Positions 36,086 to 48,267 are shown, counted from the stretch's first letter. The stretch is 64,000 bases of DNA from Stenotrophomonas rhizophila (GCF_007667275.1 NZ_VDQT01000001.1:806001-870000); one strand, 5' to 3'. The notes: generated by a model not told the origin, from the sequence alone. Translations and numbers: made by a program.

Positions 36086-37497
36086 TCGCTGATCGGCACG
36101 TCGCTCAGTACGCCGCTGACCGGGTCGAACCGCAGCACGGCGTGCGCATCGGTTTCGGCGATCCACACCGCGCCCGCGCCGAGCGCCAGCCCCGACGGGC
36201 CGTGCAGTCGCCGCGGCAGTTCCACCGTACCCAGCTCGCCGCCGCCCAGGCGCAGGGTCCGCAGGCGTCCATTGCCGGCATCGGCGATCCACAGCACCGG
36301 TGCGTCCGGGCTCATCGCGATGGCCTGCGGGTATTGCAGCCGCGCGGTGGTGCGTGGGCCGTCCTGCTCGCCGAACGTCCACGGCCCCTGCCCGACCAGG
36401 GTCTGGACCAGGTCGCCGCGCAGCTGCATCGAGCGGATCGACGAACCGAGCGCATCGCAGACGTACAGGACCTGCTGCACGGCGGCCAGCGCCGCCGGCT
36501 GCGCGAAGGCGGCCAGGTGGCCGCTGCCGTCGCGCTCGTCCATCGCCCCGGACCCGGCCCGCCAGGACAGCGTGCGCTGGCCCAGGTGGTAGCTCCAGAC
36601 GCGGTTGTCGCCGGCCATCGCGATGTGCACCTGGTTGTCGGCCACGGCGATGCCCTGCGGATGGTTCAACGGCGCCTGCCGCGGATCGGGGATCGCGCCC
36701 TCGCGCGGATCGCCGGGGCGGCCATTACCGCACAGGGTATCGACCTGGCCGGTCAACAGGTGGATGCGGCGCAGCGCGTGGTTGCCGGTGTCGGCCACGT
36801 ACAGCCACTCGCGTTCCAGCGCCAGGCCCTGCGGGCGGTTGAACGCCGCCTCGGCGGGGCCGCCGTCCATCATGTCGGCGGTGCCCAGCCCGAACTGGCG
36901 CAGCACGCGGCCGGCGTGGCTGCATTCGAGGATGCGGTGGTGGCCACTGTCGGCGATATACAGCCGCTCTGTGCTTACCGCCAGCGCAGACGGGAACAGC
37001 AACGGCAGGCGCGGTTCCGGATCCAGCTCACGCGGTTGCGGCGCATCGCCGTCGCGCGGCCCTGCCACCCCCTGGCACAGGCTGTTGAGGGCACGGTCCA
37101 GGTCGTCGGCGAATCCCACCAGCCGGTCGACTTCCCTGCCCTGCGCATCCAGCAGCACCAAGGTCGGCCATGCGGTGATGTTGAAACGGCGCCAGCCATC
37201 CCAGTCCGCGTCGAGCAGCGCGGGCGCGGCCAGTCCCTGGCGGCGCAGCAGCTTCAACGCCTGCGCCGGTTCGCGTTCGAAATCGAAGCGCGGCACCTGC
37301 AGGATCAGCGGCTGCAGCCTGCCCGGATTGCGCGACTGCCATTGGCCCAGCTCGGCCAGCCGCTGCGCGCACCAGACCGAGGCGGCATTGACGACGGCCA
37401 GCACCACGGGGCGGCCGCGCAGCTCGGTCAGCGTGGTCGGCGCGGCATTGAGCCACGTGGCGAATTCGGGAAGGTCCTGGACGAGCTGTACGTTCAT
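36082..37497 (-). CDS. thioredoxin-fold/NHL-repeat protein (NHLRC2-like)
   Basis: A 471-residue protein. An N-terminal thioredoxin-like domain (about 1-140) retains the cis-Pro loop 'ITAWPTLVLLD' but has only one Cys at the redox site ('VWCAQR' instead of WCxxC). A six-bladed NHL beta-propeller (about 160-470) follows, seen in repeated 'GLALEREWLYVADTGNHALRRI' and 'IADSGHHRI' blocks. No signal peptide is evident. Resembles NHLRC2 and bacterial homologues of unclear function. Its stop overlaps the uvrC start (ATGA). Confidence 0.85.
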   Translation of the reverse strand: MNVQLVQDLPEFATWLNAAPTTLTELRGRPVVLAVVNAASVWCAQRLAELGQWQSRNPGRLQPLILQVPRFDFEREPAQALKLLRRQGLAAPALLDADWDGWRRFNITAWPTLVLLDAQGREVDRLVGFADDLDRALNSLCQGVAGPRDGDAPQPRELDPEPRLPLLFPSALAVSTERLYIADSGHHRILECSHAGRVLRQFGLGTADMMDGGPAEAAFNRPQGLALEREWLYVADTGNHALRRIHLLTGQVDTLCGNGRPGDPREGAIPDPRQAPLNHPQGIAVADNQVHIAMAGDNRVWSYHLGQRTLSWRAGSGAMDERDGSGHLAAFAQPAALAAVQQVLYVCDALGSSIRSMQLRGDLVQTLVGQGPWTFGEQDGPRTTARLQYPQAIAMSPDAPVLWIADAGNGRLRTLRLGGGELGTVELPRRLHGPSGLALGAGAVWIAETDAHAVLRFDPVSGVLSDVPISE

Positions 37498-37521
37498 GCC
37501 GTGATTATGCCGGACTCGGCG

Positions 37522-38319
37522 TCACGCGACCGTCGCGCCACCGTCAATATGACGGCGGGCCAGCCAGGCCTCGGCCCGCTCAAGGTCGGCCGGGGTGTCG
37601 ATCCCCGGCGGGAAGGCGGCCGGCGACAGCGCAACGCTGAGCCGGTGCCCGGCCTCGAGCACCCGCAGCTGTTCCAGCGATTCCAGCTGCTCCAGGCGGC
37701 CGGGAGGCAGCGCGGCGAAGGCCTGCAGGAACCCGGCACGATAGGCATAGATGCCGATGTGGCGCAGCCAATGCGGACCCGACAGGTGCTCACGGCTCTG
37801 AGCAAACGCGTCGCGGTGCCAGGGAATCGGCGCGCGGCTGAAGTACAGCGCGTCCAGGTTCTGCTGGCGCACCACCTTGACTACGTTCGGGTCGAACAGG
37901 GTTTCGGCGTCTTCGACCGGGGTGGCCAGGGTGGCCATGTCGGCACCGCTGTAGACCAGGGCCTCGGCCACGGCGCGGATGCCGTCGGCCGGCGCGAACG
38001 GTTCGTCGCCCTGCAGGTTCACCACGAGGGTGTCGTCGGACCAGCCGGCCTGGCGTGCGCACTCGGCTAGGCGGTCGGTTCCTGAGGCGTGGCTGGCGGC
38101 AGTCATCGCCACCCGCACCGTGGGCAGGCCCTGCAATGCGTCGGCGATGCGGGTGTCGTCGGTGGCGACCCAGACCTCGCGCGCGCCGGCCTGCAGGGCG
38201 CGTTCGGCCACGTGCAGCACCAGCGGGGTGCCTCCCAGCAGGCGCAGCGGCTTGCCGGGCAGGCGCGAGGCGGCGTAGCGCGCCGGAATGGCGACGACGA
38301 AATCAACGGGCTGGCTCAT
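37522..38319 (-). CDS. kdsB: CMP-KDO synthetase
   Basis: A 265-residue cytidylyltransferase activating Kdo for the lipopolysaccharide inner core. Signature blocks are '[17 protein letters not shown]' (CTP loop), 'VATDD', '[10 protein letters not shown]' and '[12 protein letters not shown]'. I start at 38319, the usual [16 protein letters not shown] terminus. It ends the comEC-exbB-exbD-msbA-lpxK-kdsB minus-strand run, after a 41-base gap from lpxK. Confidence 0.96.
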   Translation of the reverse strand: MSQPVDFVVAIPARYAASRLPGKPLRLLGGTPLVLHVAERALQAGAREVWVATDDTRIADALQGLPTVRVAMTAASHASGTDRLAECARQAGWSDDTLVVNLQGDEPFAPADGIRAVAEALVYSGADMATLATPVEDAETLFDPNVVKVVRQQNLDALYFSRAPIPWHRDAFAQSREHLSGPHWLRHIGIYAYRAGFLQAFAALPPGRLEQLESLEQLRVLEAGHRLSVALSPAAFPPGIDTPADLERAEAWLARRHIDGGATVA

Positions 38320-38360
38320 GCGGGAAACCTCTCGGGACAACGCAGGATGGGAGCGCGCGC

Positions 38361-39383
38361 TCAGCGCTTGCCGAGTTTATCGACGCGATCGAGCAGGGCC
38401 ACCCAGAAGGCGGCCGGCAGGTCGGCCGACAGCGGCACGGCGAAATGCCATTCATTGGCGAATGCCTTGCACTTCACCGCGTCCTTTTCGGTCATCAGCA
38501 CCGGCAGTTCGCTGCCGAAGCGCAGGTCCGCCGCCTGGTAGGCGTGGTGGTCGGCAAAGGCGTGCGGGACCACACCGATGCCCTGCGCGCGCAGCATGTC
38601 GAAGAAGCGCTGCGGGTGCGCGATACCGGCCACCGCATGCACGCGCTGGCCACGGAAATGCGACAGCGCGCGGGCGCGGCCACCGCTGAGCGGTTGCGCG
38701 CGGTCGATGTGCAGCTGCATCGCCCATTCGCCGAAACCGCAGGCGGCCATCGCGGCCGGATCGGCACTGGCCTGGCCCAGGTTCACCACGCGGAAATCGC
38801 AGTCGCGCGCACGGCTGGCCGGCTCGCGCAGGGGGCCGGCCGGGATCAGCCGCCCGTTGCCATAGCGACGCTGCGCGTCGACCACTTCGATCTCGATGTC
38901 ACGCGACAGCCGATAGTGCTGGAGGCCGTCATCGCAGACGATGATGTCGCAGCCGGCTTCGATCAGTGCCTTGCCGGCGGCAACGCGGTCGGCGTCGACC
39001 CGGACCGGCACGCCGGTCTTCCAGGCGATCAGGACCGGTTCGTCGCCGCCCAGCGCGGTGTCGGTGTCCGCGTCCACCCAGCGCGCCAGCTTGGCCTCCT
39101 GGCGACCGTAGCCGCGGCTGGCCACGCCGGGCTTCCAGCCGGCGGCGCGCAGCTGGTCGACCAGCGCGATGGTCAGCGGGGTCTTGCCGGTGCCGCCGGC
39201 GGTCACGTTGCCGACCACGATCACCGGCACCGGCAGGGCGTGGCGCTTGAACCAGCCACGCCGGTACAGCGCACGGCGCAGCGCCACCACCGCGCCGTAC
39301 ACCGGCGCCAGCAGGCGCGCAGCGAACGGCACCGCGCTGCCGTCATACCAGTACGACGGCGTCTGGGACCCGTTCGACGCCAT
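38361..39383 (-). CDS. lpxK: tetraacyldisaccharide 4'-kinase
   Basis: A 340-residue inner-membrane kinase that adds the 4'-phosphate of lipid A. The Walker-like loop '[20 protein letters not shown]' lies near 55, then 'GYGRQ' and '[17 protein letters not shown]'. There is one N-terminal hydrophobic segment. It overlaps msbA by one base (TGATG), so lipid A phosphorylation and export are co-expressed. Confidence 0.96.
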   Translation of the reverse strand: MASNGSQTPSYWYDGSAVPFAARLLAPVYGAVVALRRALYRRGWFKRHALPVPVIVVGNVTAGGTGKTPLTIALVDQLRAAGWKPGVASRGYGRQEAKLARWVDADTDTALGGDEPVLIAWKTGVPVRVDADRVAAGKALIEAGCDIIVCDDGLQHYRLSRDIEIEVVDAQRRYGNGRLIPAGPLREPASRARDCDFRVVNLGQASADPAAMAACGFGEWAMQLHIDRAQPLSGGRARALSHFRGQRVHAVAGIAHPQRFFDMLRAQGIGVVPHAFADHHAYQAADLRFGSELPVLMTEKDAVKCKAFANEWHFAVPLSADLPAAFWVALLDRVDKLGKR

Positions 39384-41131
39384 CAGGGCTGCCTTTCGCG
39401 GAACTGCATCTTGTGCAGGTGCTCGTACAGGCCGCCCAGCGCGAGCAGTTCGTCGTGGGTACCGCGCTCGACGATGCGGCCGTGATCCATCACCAGCACC
39501 TGGTCGGCATGTTCGATGGTGGACAGGCGGTGCGCGATGACCAGCGTGGTGCGCTCGGGCATCAGGCGCTGCAGTGCGTCCTGCACCAGTCGCTCGGATT
39601 CGTTGTCCAGCGCGGCGGTGGCTTCATCCAGGATCAGCACCGGCGCGTCACGCAGGATCGCGCGGGCGATCGCCAGGCGCTGGCGCTGGCCGCCGGACAG
39701 CAGCGCACCGTTTTCCCCCACCGGGGTCTGCAGCTGCTGTGGCATGCGCTCGATGAACTCCCAGGCATTGGCCGCTTCGGCCGCTTTGCGGATCTCTTCT
39801 TCGCTGGCGTCCATGCCGTAGGCGATGTTGGCCGCCACGGTATCGTCGAACAGCATCACCTTCTGTCCCACCATCGCCACCTGGCGGCGCAGGTCGGCCA
39901 GCGGGTACTCGTCCAGCGGCACGCCATCGAGCCGGATGCAGCCGCCGCTCGGTTCGTAGAAACGCGGCACCAGGCGGATCAGGCTGGTCTTGCCGCTGCC
40001 GGAGCGGCCGACGATGGCGGTGACGGTGCCGGGCCGTGCTTCGAAGGTGATGTCATCCAGCGCGATCCCGGTGTCTTCGCGGTAGCGCAGCATCACGTGC
40101 TCGAACGACAGTTCGCCCCGAACGCGCTGGGCGCGGGTGCTGCCCTGGTCGCGCTCGACCGGCAGGTCGAGGATGCCGAACAGGCGCTCCGCCGCCGCCA
40201 CGCCGCGCGAAATCGAGGTCTGCACGCTGGTCAAGCGGCGCAGCGAGGGAATGATGGCCATCATCGAGGTCATCAGGCCCATGAACTGGCCGGCGTTCAG
40301 GCGCCCGGCCAGCGCTTCGCGGGTGGACACCCACACGATCACCGCAAGCGCCAGCGCGGCCAGGAACTGCACCGTGCTCGAGGCCAGCGCACGCGTGGTT
40401 TCGACCTTCATGTTGAGGCCGAGCATGCGGTTGGCCAGGCGCGAATAGCGTTCGATTTCGTGCGCCTGGGTGCCATGCACCTTCACTTCCTGCTGCGCGG
40501 CCAGCGACTGTTCGGCGGTCTGCGCCATGCTGCCCATGCCGTCCTGGATGCCGCGGCTGATGCGCCGGTAGCGCTTGCCCACGAACGAGACGATCACGCC
40601 GATGAGCGGCACCACCACCAGCATCGCCACGGTGACCTTGACGCTCATCTGCAGCATCACCACCAGCATGGCGATGATGGTCAGGGTATCGGCCACCAGG
40701 GTCTTGAGCGCATCGGCGCTGGCCTGGGTGACCTGCTCGGTGTCGTAGTTCAGGCGGCTGACCATCACCGGCGTGGCTTCGCTGTCGAAGTGCGACGACG
40801 GCAGGTGCAGGTACTTGGACAGCACCTGCTCGCGCAGGTCGCGCACCACGCTGCGCCCGGTGCGCGCCAGGGCGTAGTCGCTGACCAGGGTGGCCAGGCT
40901 GCGCATCATGAACAGCCCGAGGATGGTCAGCGGCAGGATCACCGCCATGCGCGGCTCGGGATTGACGAAACCACGGTTGACCAGCGGCTCCATCAGCTTG
41001 GTGAAGTGGTAGCCGGCCAGCGCTTCGACCACCATCGCGATGACCGCGGCGACCATGAACACCCAGTAGGCGCGGGTGTAGCCGAGCAGGCGTTTGTAGA
41101 TCGGCCAGACCGGCGCGTGTTGTTTACTCAT
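39383..41131 (-). CDS. msbA: lipid A export ATP-binding/permease MsbA
   Basis: A 582-residue ABC half-transporter flipping lipid A-core across the inner membrane. Six transmembrane helices (about 1-320) precede the nucleotide-binding domain: Walker A '[14 protein letters not shown]', signature '[15 protein letters not shown]', Walker B '[12 protein letters not shown]', and switch His 'VIAHRLST'. It overlaps exbD by 4 bases and lpxK by one. Confidence 0.96.
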   Translation of the reverse strand: MSKQHAPVWPIYKRLLGYTRAYWVFMVAAVIAMVVEALAGYHFTKLMEPLVNRGFVNPEPRMAVILPLTILGLFMMRSLATLVSDYALARTGRSVVRDLREQVLSKYLHLPSSHFDSEATPVMVSRLNYDTEQVTQASADALKTLVADTLTIIAMLVVMLQMSVKVTVAMLVVVPLIGVIVSFVGKRYRRISRGIQDGMGSMAQTAEQSLAAQQEVKVHGTQAHEIERYSRLANRMLGLNMKVETTRALASSTVQFLAALALAVIVWVSTREALAGRLNAGQFMGLMTSMMAIIPSLRRLTSVQTSISRGVAAAERLFGILDLPVERDQGSTRAQRVRGELSFEHVMLRYREDTGIALDDITFEARPGTVTAIVGRSGSGKTSLIRLVPRFYEPSGGCIRLDGVPLDEYPLADLRRQVAMVGQKVMLFDDTVAANIAYGMDASEEEIRKAAEAANAWEFIERMPQQLQTPVGENGALLSGGQRQRLAIARAILRDAPVLILDEATAALDNESERLVQDALQRLMPERTTLVIAHRLSTIEHADQVLVMDHGRIVERGTHDELLALGGLYEHLHKMQFRERQP

Positions 41132-41550
41132 GGACGCACCTCCGGCGCGGTAGCGATGGCGATGCGGCGGAAGCCGAGCTGGCCCAGGGCGTCCTGGGCG
41201 GTGACCACGGCCTGGTACGGGGTGCGGGCGTCAGCGCGCAGCAGCACGGTCTGCTCGCGGTCGCTGCCGGCGACCGCGGCGATGGTCTGCTTGACCGACT
41301 CCACGTCGGTGCGCAGCACTTCCTGGTCGTTGATGAAGTAGCGCCCCTCGGCATTCACCAGCACGCTCAGCGAGCGCGGCGGCTCGGTGGTGTTCTGCTG
41401 GCTGGCGGTCGGCAGCTGCAGCTGCAGCGTCGAACGCGCGTCGAAGGTGGTGGTGACCACGAAGAAGATGATCAGCACCAGGATGACGTCGATCAGGGGC
41501 ACCAGGTCGATATGCACCTCGTCCTGGACCCGGTCGTTGCGGATGCGCAT
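41128..41550 (-). CDS. exbD: ExbD/TolR-family proton-channel protein
   Basis: A 140-residue protein with one N-terminal membrane helix containing the channel Asp in 'LVPLIDVILVLIIFFVV', then a periplasmic ExbD domain. With ExbB it couples proton flow to TonB-like work. It begins 3 bases after exbB and overlaps msbA by 4 bases. This exbBD pair is tied to lipid A export genes rather than a tonB gene. Confidence 0.92.
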   Translation of the reverse strand: MRIRNDRVQDEVHIDLVPLIDVILVLIIFFVVTTTFDARSTLQLQLPTASQQNTTEPPRSLSVLVNAEGRYFINDQEVLRTDVESVKQTIAAVAGSDREQTVLLRADARTPYQAVVTAQDALGQLGFRRIAIATAPEVRP

Positions 41551-41553
41551 CCG

Positions 41554-42228
41554 TCAGCCCTTGGCCGTGGCAGGCGAGGCGGCGACCGGCGCGGTGCCGG
41601 CACGCGGCTGCGCGGTCATGACGCCGGGACGGCCGTCCAGCGCATCGAGCAGGGCCGAGGCCTCCATCTCCATCTCGATCACGTAGCCGCCGATGCGGCC
41701 CTTGAAGTAGCGATGGAACATGAGCGCGGGAATGGCCACGATCATGCCGGTAGCGGTGCACACCAGTGCCTTGCCGATGCCGCCGGCGAGCTGGTTCACG
41801 TCGCCCACGCCGTGGTCGAGGATGCCCATGAACATCTGGATCATGCCGACCACGGTGCCGAGCAGGCCCAGCAGCGGACCGGCCGAGGCGATCGTGCCCA
41901 GCGCGTTCAGGTAGCGCTCCATGCGGTGCACCAGGTGCCGTCCGGCATCTTCGATGCGTTCGCGGATCTGGTCGCGCGGCCGGTTGCGCGCTTCTAGCGC
42001 GACCGCCAGCAGCGCACCCAGCGGCGAGTTGGCCCGCAGCGACTGGATGTGGGTGGGATCGAGCTTGCCGCGCGCGGCCCAGTTGCGGACCTCCTGGCCC
42101 AGCCCGGGGGGCAGGACCTCATTGCGCCGCAAGGTCCAGAAACGCTCCAGGACGATTGCCAAAGCCAGTACGCCCAACAGCAGCAGCGGCAGCATCGGCC
42201 AGCCACCGGCCTTGACCAGTTCCCACAC
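41554..42228 (-). CDS. exbB: ExbB/TolQ/MotA-family proton-channel protein
   Basis: A 224-residue inner-membrane protein with three hydrophobic segments and the family core 'GLLGTVVGMIQMFMGI' and 'GIGKALVCTATGMIVAIPALMFHRYF'. It starts with GTG at 42228, three bases beyond the comEC stop. It forms the channel with ExbD. Confidence 0.92.
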   Translation of the reverse strand: MWELVKAGGWPMLPLLLLGVLALAIVLERFWTLRRNEVLPPGLGQEVRNWAARGKLDPTHIQSLRANSPLGALLAVALEARNRPRDQIRERIEDAGRHLVHRMERYLNALGTIASAGPLLGLLGTVVGMIQMFMGILDHGVGDVNQLAGGIGKALVCTATGMIVAIPALMFHRYFKGRIGGYVIEMEMEASALLDALDGRPGVMTAQPRAGTAPVAASPATAKG

Positions 42229-42231
42229 GTT

Positions 42232-44595
42232 TCAACCCTCCGGCCCATCGGCCGCCTGTATGACCGCCGATAGGATAGCAGCCGACCGCGCCCGCTCCGC
42301 GGCATCCCACCAACGGCGTTCGAAAAGACGCTGTTCGCGCACCTGCAATCCGTCGCGGCCCAGCCAGATCCGCAGCGCTCCGCTGTCGGCGGTGTCCAGC
42401 ACTTCGGCCCGGGCGCCCTGCCAGCGCCGCACCACCTCGGCACGCGGGTGGCCGAAGCGGTTGCCGTGCCCGGAGGAGACAACCGCCAGCCGCGGCGACA
42501 CCGCCTGCACCCAGCGCGCACTGGACGATCCCGCGCTGCCGTGGTGGGCCACCAGCGTCATCTCGGCACGCAATGCGCCCGGAACGCTGGCCAGCAGGCG
42601 CGACTCCTCGGCGTGGCCGATATCGCCGGTCAACAGCAGCGCGCCGTGCGCGCTCTGGATGCGCAGCACGCAGCTGCTGGCGTTGCCCGCGTAGGCCATG
42701 CCCCGGGGCGGGTGCAGGACCGTGAAACCCACCCCATCCCAGTGCCAGGCCATGCCCTCATGGCACGCAGTCGCGTCTTCCCGGACCGCCCCGTCGGGCG
42801 CCAGCAGGGGCGGCGTGGCAAAGGCGCGGCGCACCGCCGGCATGCCGCCGGCGTGGTCGCGGTCGCCATGGCTGAGCAGGATGCGGTCCAGCGCGGTTTC
42901 GCCCAGGGCATGCAGGGTGGGAACAACGATGCGCTCGCCCGCGTCGAATCCGACCTCGGCGGCGGGTCCGGCGTCGTACAGCAGCCGGTGCCGGTGGGTG
43001 CGGACCCAGGCGGCCAGGCCCTGCCCCACGTCCATCACCAGCAGCTCGACCTCCCCCGGCGCCGGTCGCCCCCGCGCCGGCCACAGCAGCGGCAGGCACA
43101 GCAGCAGGGCCGGCAGCCGGGCGCCGGCCGCGCGCGGCAACAGCAGCCAGAACACCCCGCCCACGGCCGCGGCCAGTGCTGCCGTGCCGGCCAGTGGCGC
43201 CCACCACAGCGCCCACGGCTGCCGCGCCACGCTGCCGAACAGCCACCAGCTGGCCTCGAAACAGGCGCTGGCGGCTCGCCATGGCCAGCGCCCCGCACCT
43301 GCGTACACCGCCTCCAGGCCGGTCCCGAGCAGCGCCAGCGGCACCACCACCAGGCTCCACCACGGTATCGCCAGCAGGTTGACCAGCGGCCCGGCACGCG
43401 AGGCCTGGCCGAACAGCGCCACGGTCAGCGGCAGCAACGCCAGGGTGGCCACCCCCTGCGCGGCGAGGAAGCTGCGCAGCCAGTGCACGTCGCGGCCCGG
43501 CAGGCACCAGACCAGCCACAGCACGCCGGCGAAGCTGAGCCAGAAGCCCGGCGCAAGTACCGACAGCGGATCGACCAGCAGCACCGCGAGCGCAGCCAGG
43601 GCCAATGCCTGGCCCACGCTGCCCGGCCGGCGCGTGCAGCGCGCCAGCGCCACCACCGCGATCATCAGCACGGTGCGCACGGTGGGCAGGGCGAAGCCGG
43701 CGACCGCCGCATACAGCCCGGCCCCGACCACCGCTGCCGCGGCGGCGGCCAGCGGGCGCGGCCAGCACCTGCCCAGCACCGGGATCGCTCGCCACGCCAG
43801 GGTGGCCAATGCCGCCGCGAAGCCCGCGACCAGCCCGACATGGAAGCCGGAGATCGCGATCAGGTGGGTCAAACCCAACGTGCGCAGGTCGTCCCAGTCG
43901 CGCTGTGCCACGCCGCGGGTGTCGCCCAGTGCCAGCGCCTGCACGAAACGCGCACCCGGCCCGGGCACCTCGGTGGCGATCGCCGCCGCCATGCGTTCGC
44001 GCCAGGCCGGCAGCCCGCCGGGCGGGCCCAGCGCCCTGGCCGGTGCGCGCACCTGCCCGGTACCCGCCAGCCGCTGCCACAGCGCATGCCGCTCCGCGTC
44101 GAAGCCGCCCGGGTTGCGCAGGCCACGCGGTGGTCGCAGCCGGGCCTGCAGTTGCCAGCGCGCCCCGGCCTGCACCGCATGCCGGGACGTGGGCGTGCGC
44201 GCCGCGCTGCCGTCATGCCAGGAAAGCACCAGCTCGCGACCACGCAGCCGGGCCGGCATGGCCAGCTCATCGTCCACCCGGAAACGGAACCGGGTACTGC
44301 GCGGACCATGCTGCGGCAGGTCCACCACCCTGCCCCGCAGCATGTGCAGCGTCGCCGGCGCACCGGCAGGCAGCTGCACGTCGAGCGCGGCATGCGCCTG
44401 CACTGCGGCCCAGCCGATGCCCACCAGCACCGCGCCACACCAGCGCCCCCGCGCCCAGCCACACCAGAGCGGCACGCCCAGCAGAAGCGCGCACCCGGCC
44501 AGCGCGGCCGGAAGCAGCCGCGGCGCGAACACCACCATGCAGATGCCGCCCAACAGCGCTGCCGCCGTGGCCTTGCCGAACAGGGGAAGTGTCAC
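42232..44595 (-). CDS. comEC: DNA-uptake channel protein ComEC/Rec2
   Basis: A 787-residue inner-membrane protein of natural transformation. There is an N-terminal DUF4131-like region and a Competence domain with many hydrophobic helices ('LIAISGFHVGLVAGF'). A C-terminal metallo-beta-lactamase-like domain carries 'LLSHGDRDHAGG', 'LLLTGDIGHAEE' and 'LVAHHGS'. I place the start at the GTG at 44595 because the hydrophobic N terminus begins there; an ATG 38 codons upstream in frame adds a non-family extension. Together with the minor-pilin operon at 47.8-54.7 kb it indicates capacity for transformation. Confidence 0.88.
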   Translation of the reverse strand: MTLPLFGKATAAALLGGICMVVFAPRLLPAALAGCALLLGVPLWCGWARGRWCGAVLVGIGWAAVQAHAALDVQLPAGAPATLHMLRGRVVDLPQHGPRSTRFRFRVDDELAMPARLRGRELVLSWHDGSAARTPTSRHAVQAGARWQLQARLRPPRGLRNPGGFDAERHALWQRLAGTGQVRAPARALGPPGGLPAWRERMAAAIATEVPGPGARFVQALALGDTRGVAQRDWDDLRTLGLTHLIAISGFHVGLVAGFAAALATLAWRAIPVLGRCWPRPLAAAAAAVVGAGLYAAVAGFALPTVRTVLMIAVVALARCTRRPGSVGQALALAALAVLLVDPLSVLAPGFWLSFAGVLWLVWCLPGRDVHWLRSFLAAQGVATLALLPLTVALFGQASRAGPLVNLLAIPWWSLVVVPLALLGTGLEAVYAGAGRWPWRAASACFEASWWLFGSVARQPWALWWAPLAGTAALAAAVGGVFWLLLPRAAGARLPALLLCLPLLWPARGRPAPGEVELLVMDVGQGLAAWVRTHRHRLLYDAGPAAEVGFDAGERIVVPTLHALGETALDRILLSHGDRDHAGGMPAVRRAFATPPLLAPDGAVREDATACHEGMAWHWDGVGFTVLHPPRGMAYAGNASSCVLRIQSAHGALLLTGDIGHAEESRLLASVPGALRAEMTLVAHHGSAGSSSARWVQAVSPRLAVVSSGHGNRFGHPRAEVVRRWQGARAEVLDTADSGALRIWLGRDGLQVREQRLFERRWWDAAERARSAAILSAVIQAADGPEG

Positions 44596-44710
44596 GCGCG
44601 CCACCACGCCGGGAAAACAGCATGCTCGATGCTGTTCCCTGCCGGGAACATCAGGCAGCTGGCGTGCGTGTTGTGGGAATGCGCCGCGATCGCGACCGAT
44701 GGAAAGCAAA

Positions 44711-44734
44711 AAAGCCGACCTGGTGGCCGGCTTT
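44711..44734 (-). terminator. terminator between tRNA-Val and comEC
   Basis: AAAGCCGACC-TGGT-GGCCGGCTTT, a 10-bp stem with one mismatch. On the minus strand it is followed by TTTTTTGC and would terminate the tRNA-Val transcript. Confidence 0.75.
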
Positions 44735-44767
44735 CCTGTTGTGCCACTGCAGCCGCTGGGACTGGAG

Positions 44768-44842
44768 TGGTGGGCGGTACAGGGTTCGAACCTGTGACCC
44801 CTACCATGTCAAGGTAGTGCTCTACCGCTGAGCTAACCGCCC
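44768..44842 (-). tRNA. tRNA-Val (anticodon GAC)
   Basis: 75 bases, acceptor GGGCGGT/ACCGCCC with encoded CCA; anticodon arm CTACCTTGACATGGTAG gives GAC. Confidence 0.95.
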
Positions 44843-44949
44843 GTTTTTCACTACTGCGCCGTTGCGTTTGCGTCGGTGCAGGCCGCGTATATTACGGACG
44901 TCCTGCGTGAAGAGCAACACTTTTGTGAAGGTATTTCGCAGCGTGCCGT

Positions 44950-46974
<2,025 letters not shown>

Positions 46975-47122
46975 GGTGCCGCCATAGACCGGGCCTTCCA
47001 TTATACCGAGGGCTTGGGTGACGGCCGGCTGAGGGGCAGCCCCACACCCCAGGACGGTGATCGCCGATGGGCGTCAGTGGCGGCAGGGAACAGGGTAGAC
47101 GCTCCCGCAACCGGAGCCCGCC

Positions 47123-47662
47123 ATGCTGCCCCCGCGACGCCACTCACGCCGCCTGCGCGGCATGACCCTGCTGGAGCTGAGCGTGACCCTGGCCATCGCC
47201 GCCCTGCTCTGCCTGCTCGCCCTGCCCTCGTTCAGCGACGCGCTGGGCCGGTGGCGCGCCGACATGCTGCGCATGCAGCTGGTATCGGTGTTCAACAGCG
47301 CACGCAGCACCGCCATCACCCGCCATGCGCCGGTGGCGGTGTGCCCCAGCGACGACGGCACGCGCTGCGGCAGCGACTGGAGCCGCGGCTGGCTGATACT
47401 CCTCGACCCGGCCACGGGCGCGGACCTGGCCACGCCGGAACGCGTCCTGCAGTTCCGCGCCGGCTACGACGATCATGGCCTGCGCGCGACCAGCAGCCGG
47501 GCACGGCAACGCCTGCGCTTCCAGGGCGATGGGCGCAGCAGCGGCAGCCCGTTGACGGTGGACATCTGCGCGGGTGGACGGCTGCACGGCCAGGTGGTGG
47601 TGAACAACGTGGGGCGCACGCGCTCGACGCGGGTGCGCGTGCCCATCGACTGCCCGCGCTGA
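47123..47662 (+). CDS. orphan FimT/GspH-type minor pseudopilin
   Basis: A 179-residue protein with a type III (prepilin) signal: basic leader, then 'RGMTLLELSVTLAIAALLCLLALPSFSDAL', where Gly precedes the methylated residue and Glu5 is present. 'FNSARSTAITRHAPVAVCPSDDGTRC' is the GspH/FimT domain block. It stands apart from the main pilin operon, on the opposite strand and across tRNA-Asn. FimT-type pilins in Xanthomonadaceae relatives can bind DNA during uptake; that role is only possible here. Confidence 0.85.
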   Translation: MLPPRRHSRRLRGMTLLELSVTLAIAALLCLLALPSFSDALGRWRADMLRMQLVSVFNSARSTAITRHAPVAVCPSDDGTRCGSDWSRGWLILLDPATGADLATPERVLQFRAGYDDHGLRATSSRARQRLRFQGDGRSSGSPLTVDICAGGRLHGQVVVNNVGRTRSTRVRVPIDCPR

Positions 47663-47675
47663 ACCCCAAAACGAC

Positions 47676-47700
47676 AAAAGCCGCGATTGCTCGCGGCTTC
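47676..47700. terminator. terminator between orphan fimT and tRNA-Asn
   Basis: AAAAGCCGCGA-TTGC-TCGCGGCTTC, an 11-bp stem; A tract on one side and TTC on the other, serving converging units. Confidence 0.75.
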
Positions 47701-47709
47701 TGCTGGAAC

Positions 47710-47786
47710 TGGCGCCCGAAGTTGGACTCGAACCAACGACCCCCTGATTAACAGTCAAGTGCTCTAACCGGCTGAGCTATTCGGGC
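47710..47786 (-). tRNA. tRNA-Asn (anticodon GTT)
   Basis: 77 bases, acceptor GCCCGAA/TTCGGGC, encoded CCA; anticodon arm CTTGACTGTTAATCAGG gives GTT. Confidence 0.95.
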
Positions 47787-47838
47787 GGGAGGCGCATTGT
47801 AAGGAGCGCACACCTGCCTTGCAAGCCCCGCCGCGTCC

Positions 47839-48267
47839 CTACCAGCACTCGGACAGCGCTGCGTCGGCCGTCTTGACGTTGGCCTGGTTCACCGACAGGT
47901 TCCCGCATTTGTCCTTGGCCTGGGCCGTGCCGGCCGTCGCGGTAAGCGTGAACGTCCGCGCGTCGGTGGCCATGCTCAGGGTGTAGGCCGCGGTTCCACC
48001 TTCGCGCGGCGACTGGATGGTCGCCCCGCCGTTCGGGAACGTAAAGCCCGCATAGGTGTTGTTGACCGTGTGGAAGCGTTCGGCCATTGCCGCGTACTCC
48101 ACCAGATCCGCCTTGGCCTGCGCACGGCGTGACTTGCGCACGTACTCCGAATAGCTGGGCACGGCGATGGCGGCGATGATCGCCACCACCGCGACCACGA
48201 TCATCAGTTCAATCAGGGTGAAACCGCGGGCGCGGCTCCGCGAAGCCTGCATCATCACGACCTTCAT
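47839..48267 (-). CDS. pilE: PilE-type minor pilin
   Basis: A 142-residue type IV pilin. The leader ends RARG|FTLIELMIVVAVVAIIAAIAVPSYSEYVRKSR, with Glu5 in place. Two C-terminal cysteines (in 'DKCGNLS' and 'SECW') can form the D-region loop. Its start overlaps the pilY1 stop by one base, so it is the last gene of the operon. Short size and operon position argue for a minor rather than major pilin. Confidence 0.92.
   Translation of the reverse strand: MKVVMMQASRSRARGFTLIELMIVVAVVAIIAAIAVPSYSEYVRKSRRAQAKADLVEYAAMAERFHTVNNTYAGFTFPNGGATIQSPREGGTAAYTLSMATDARTFTLTATAGTAQAKDKCGNLSVNQANVKTADAALSECW

Noticed and set aside
42448..44817. Long open frames antisense to comEC
   Set aside because: ComEC domain blocks are intact on the minus strand; the other frames are Arg/Pro/Gln-rich and lack known domains.
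46975..47122. LexA/SOS operator before uvrB
   Set aside because: No TTAGN6TACTA-like or CTGT-N8-ACAG palindrome is visible in the 148-base gap.
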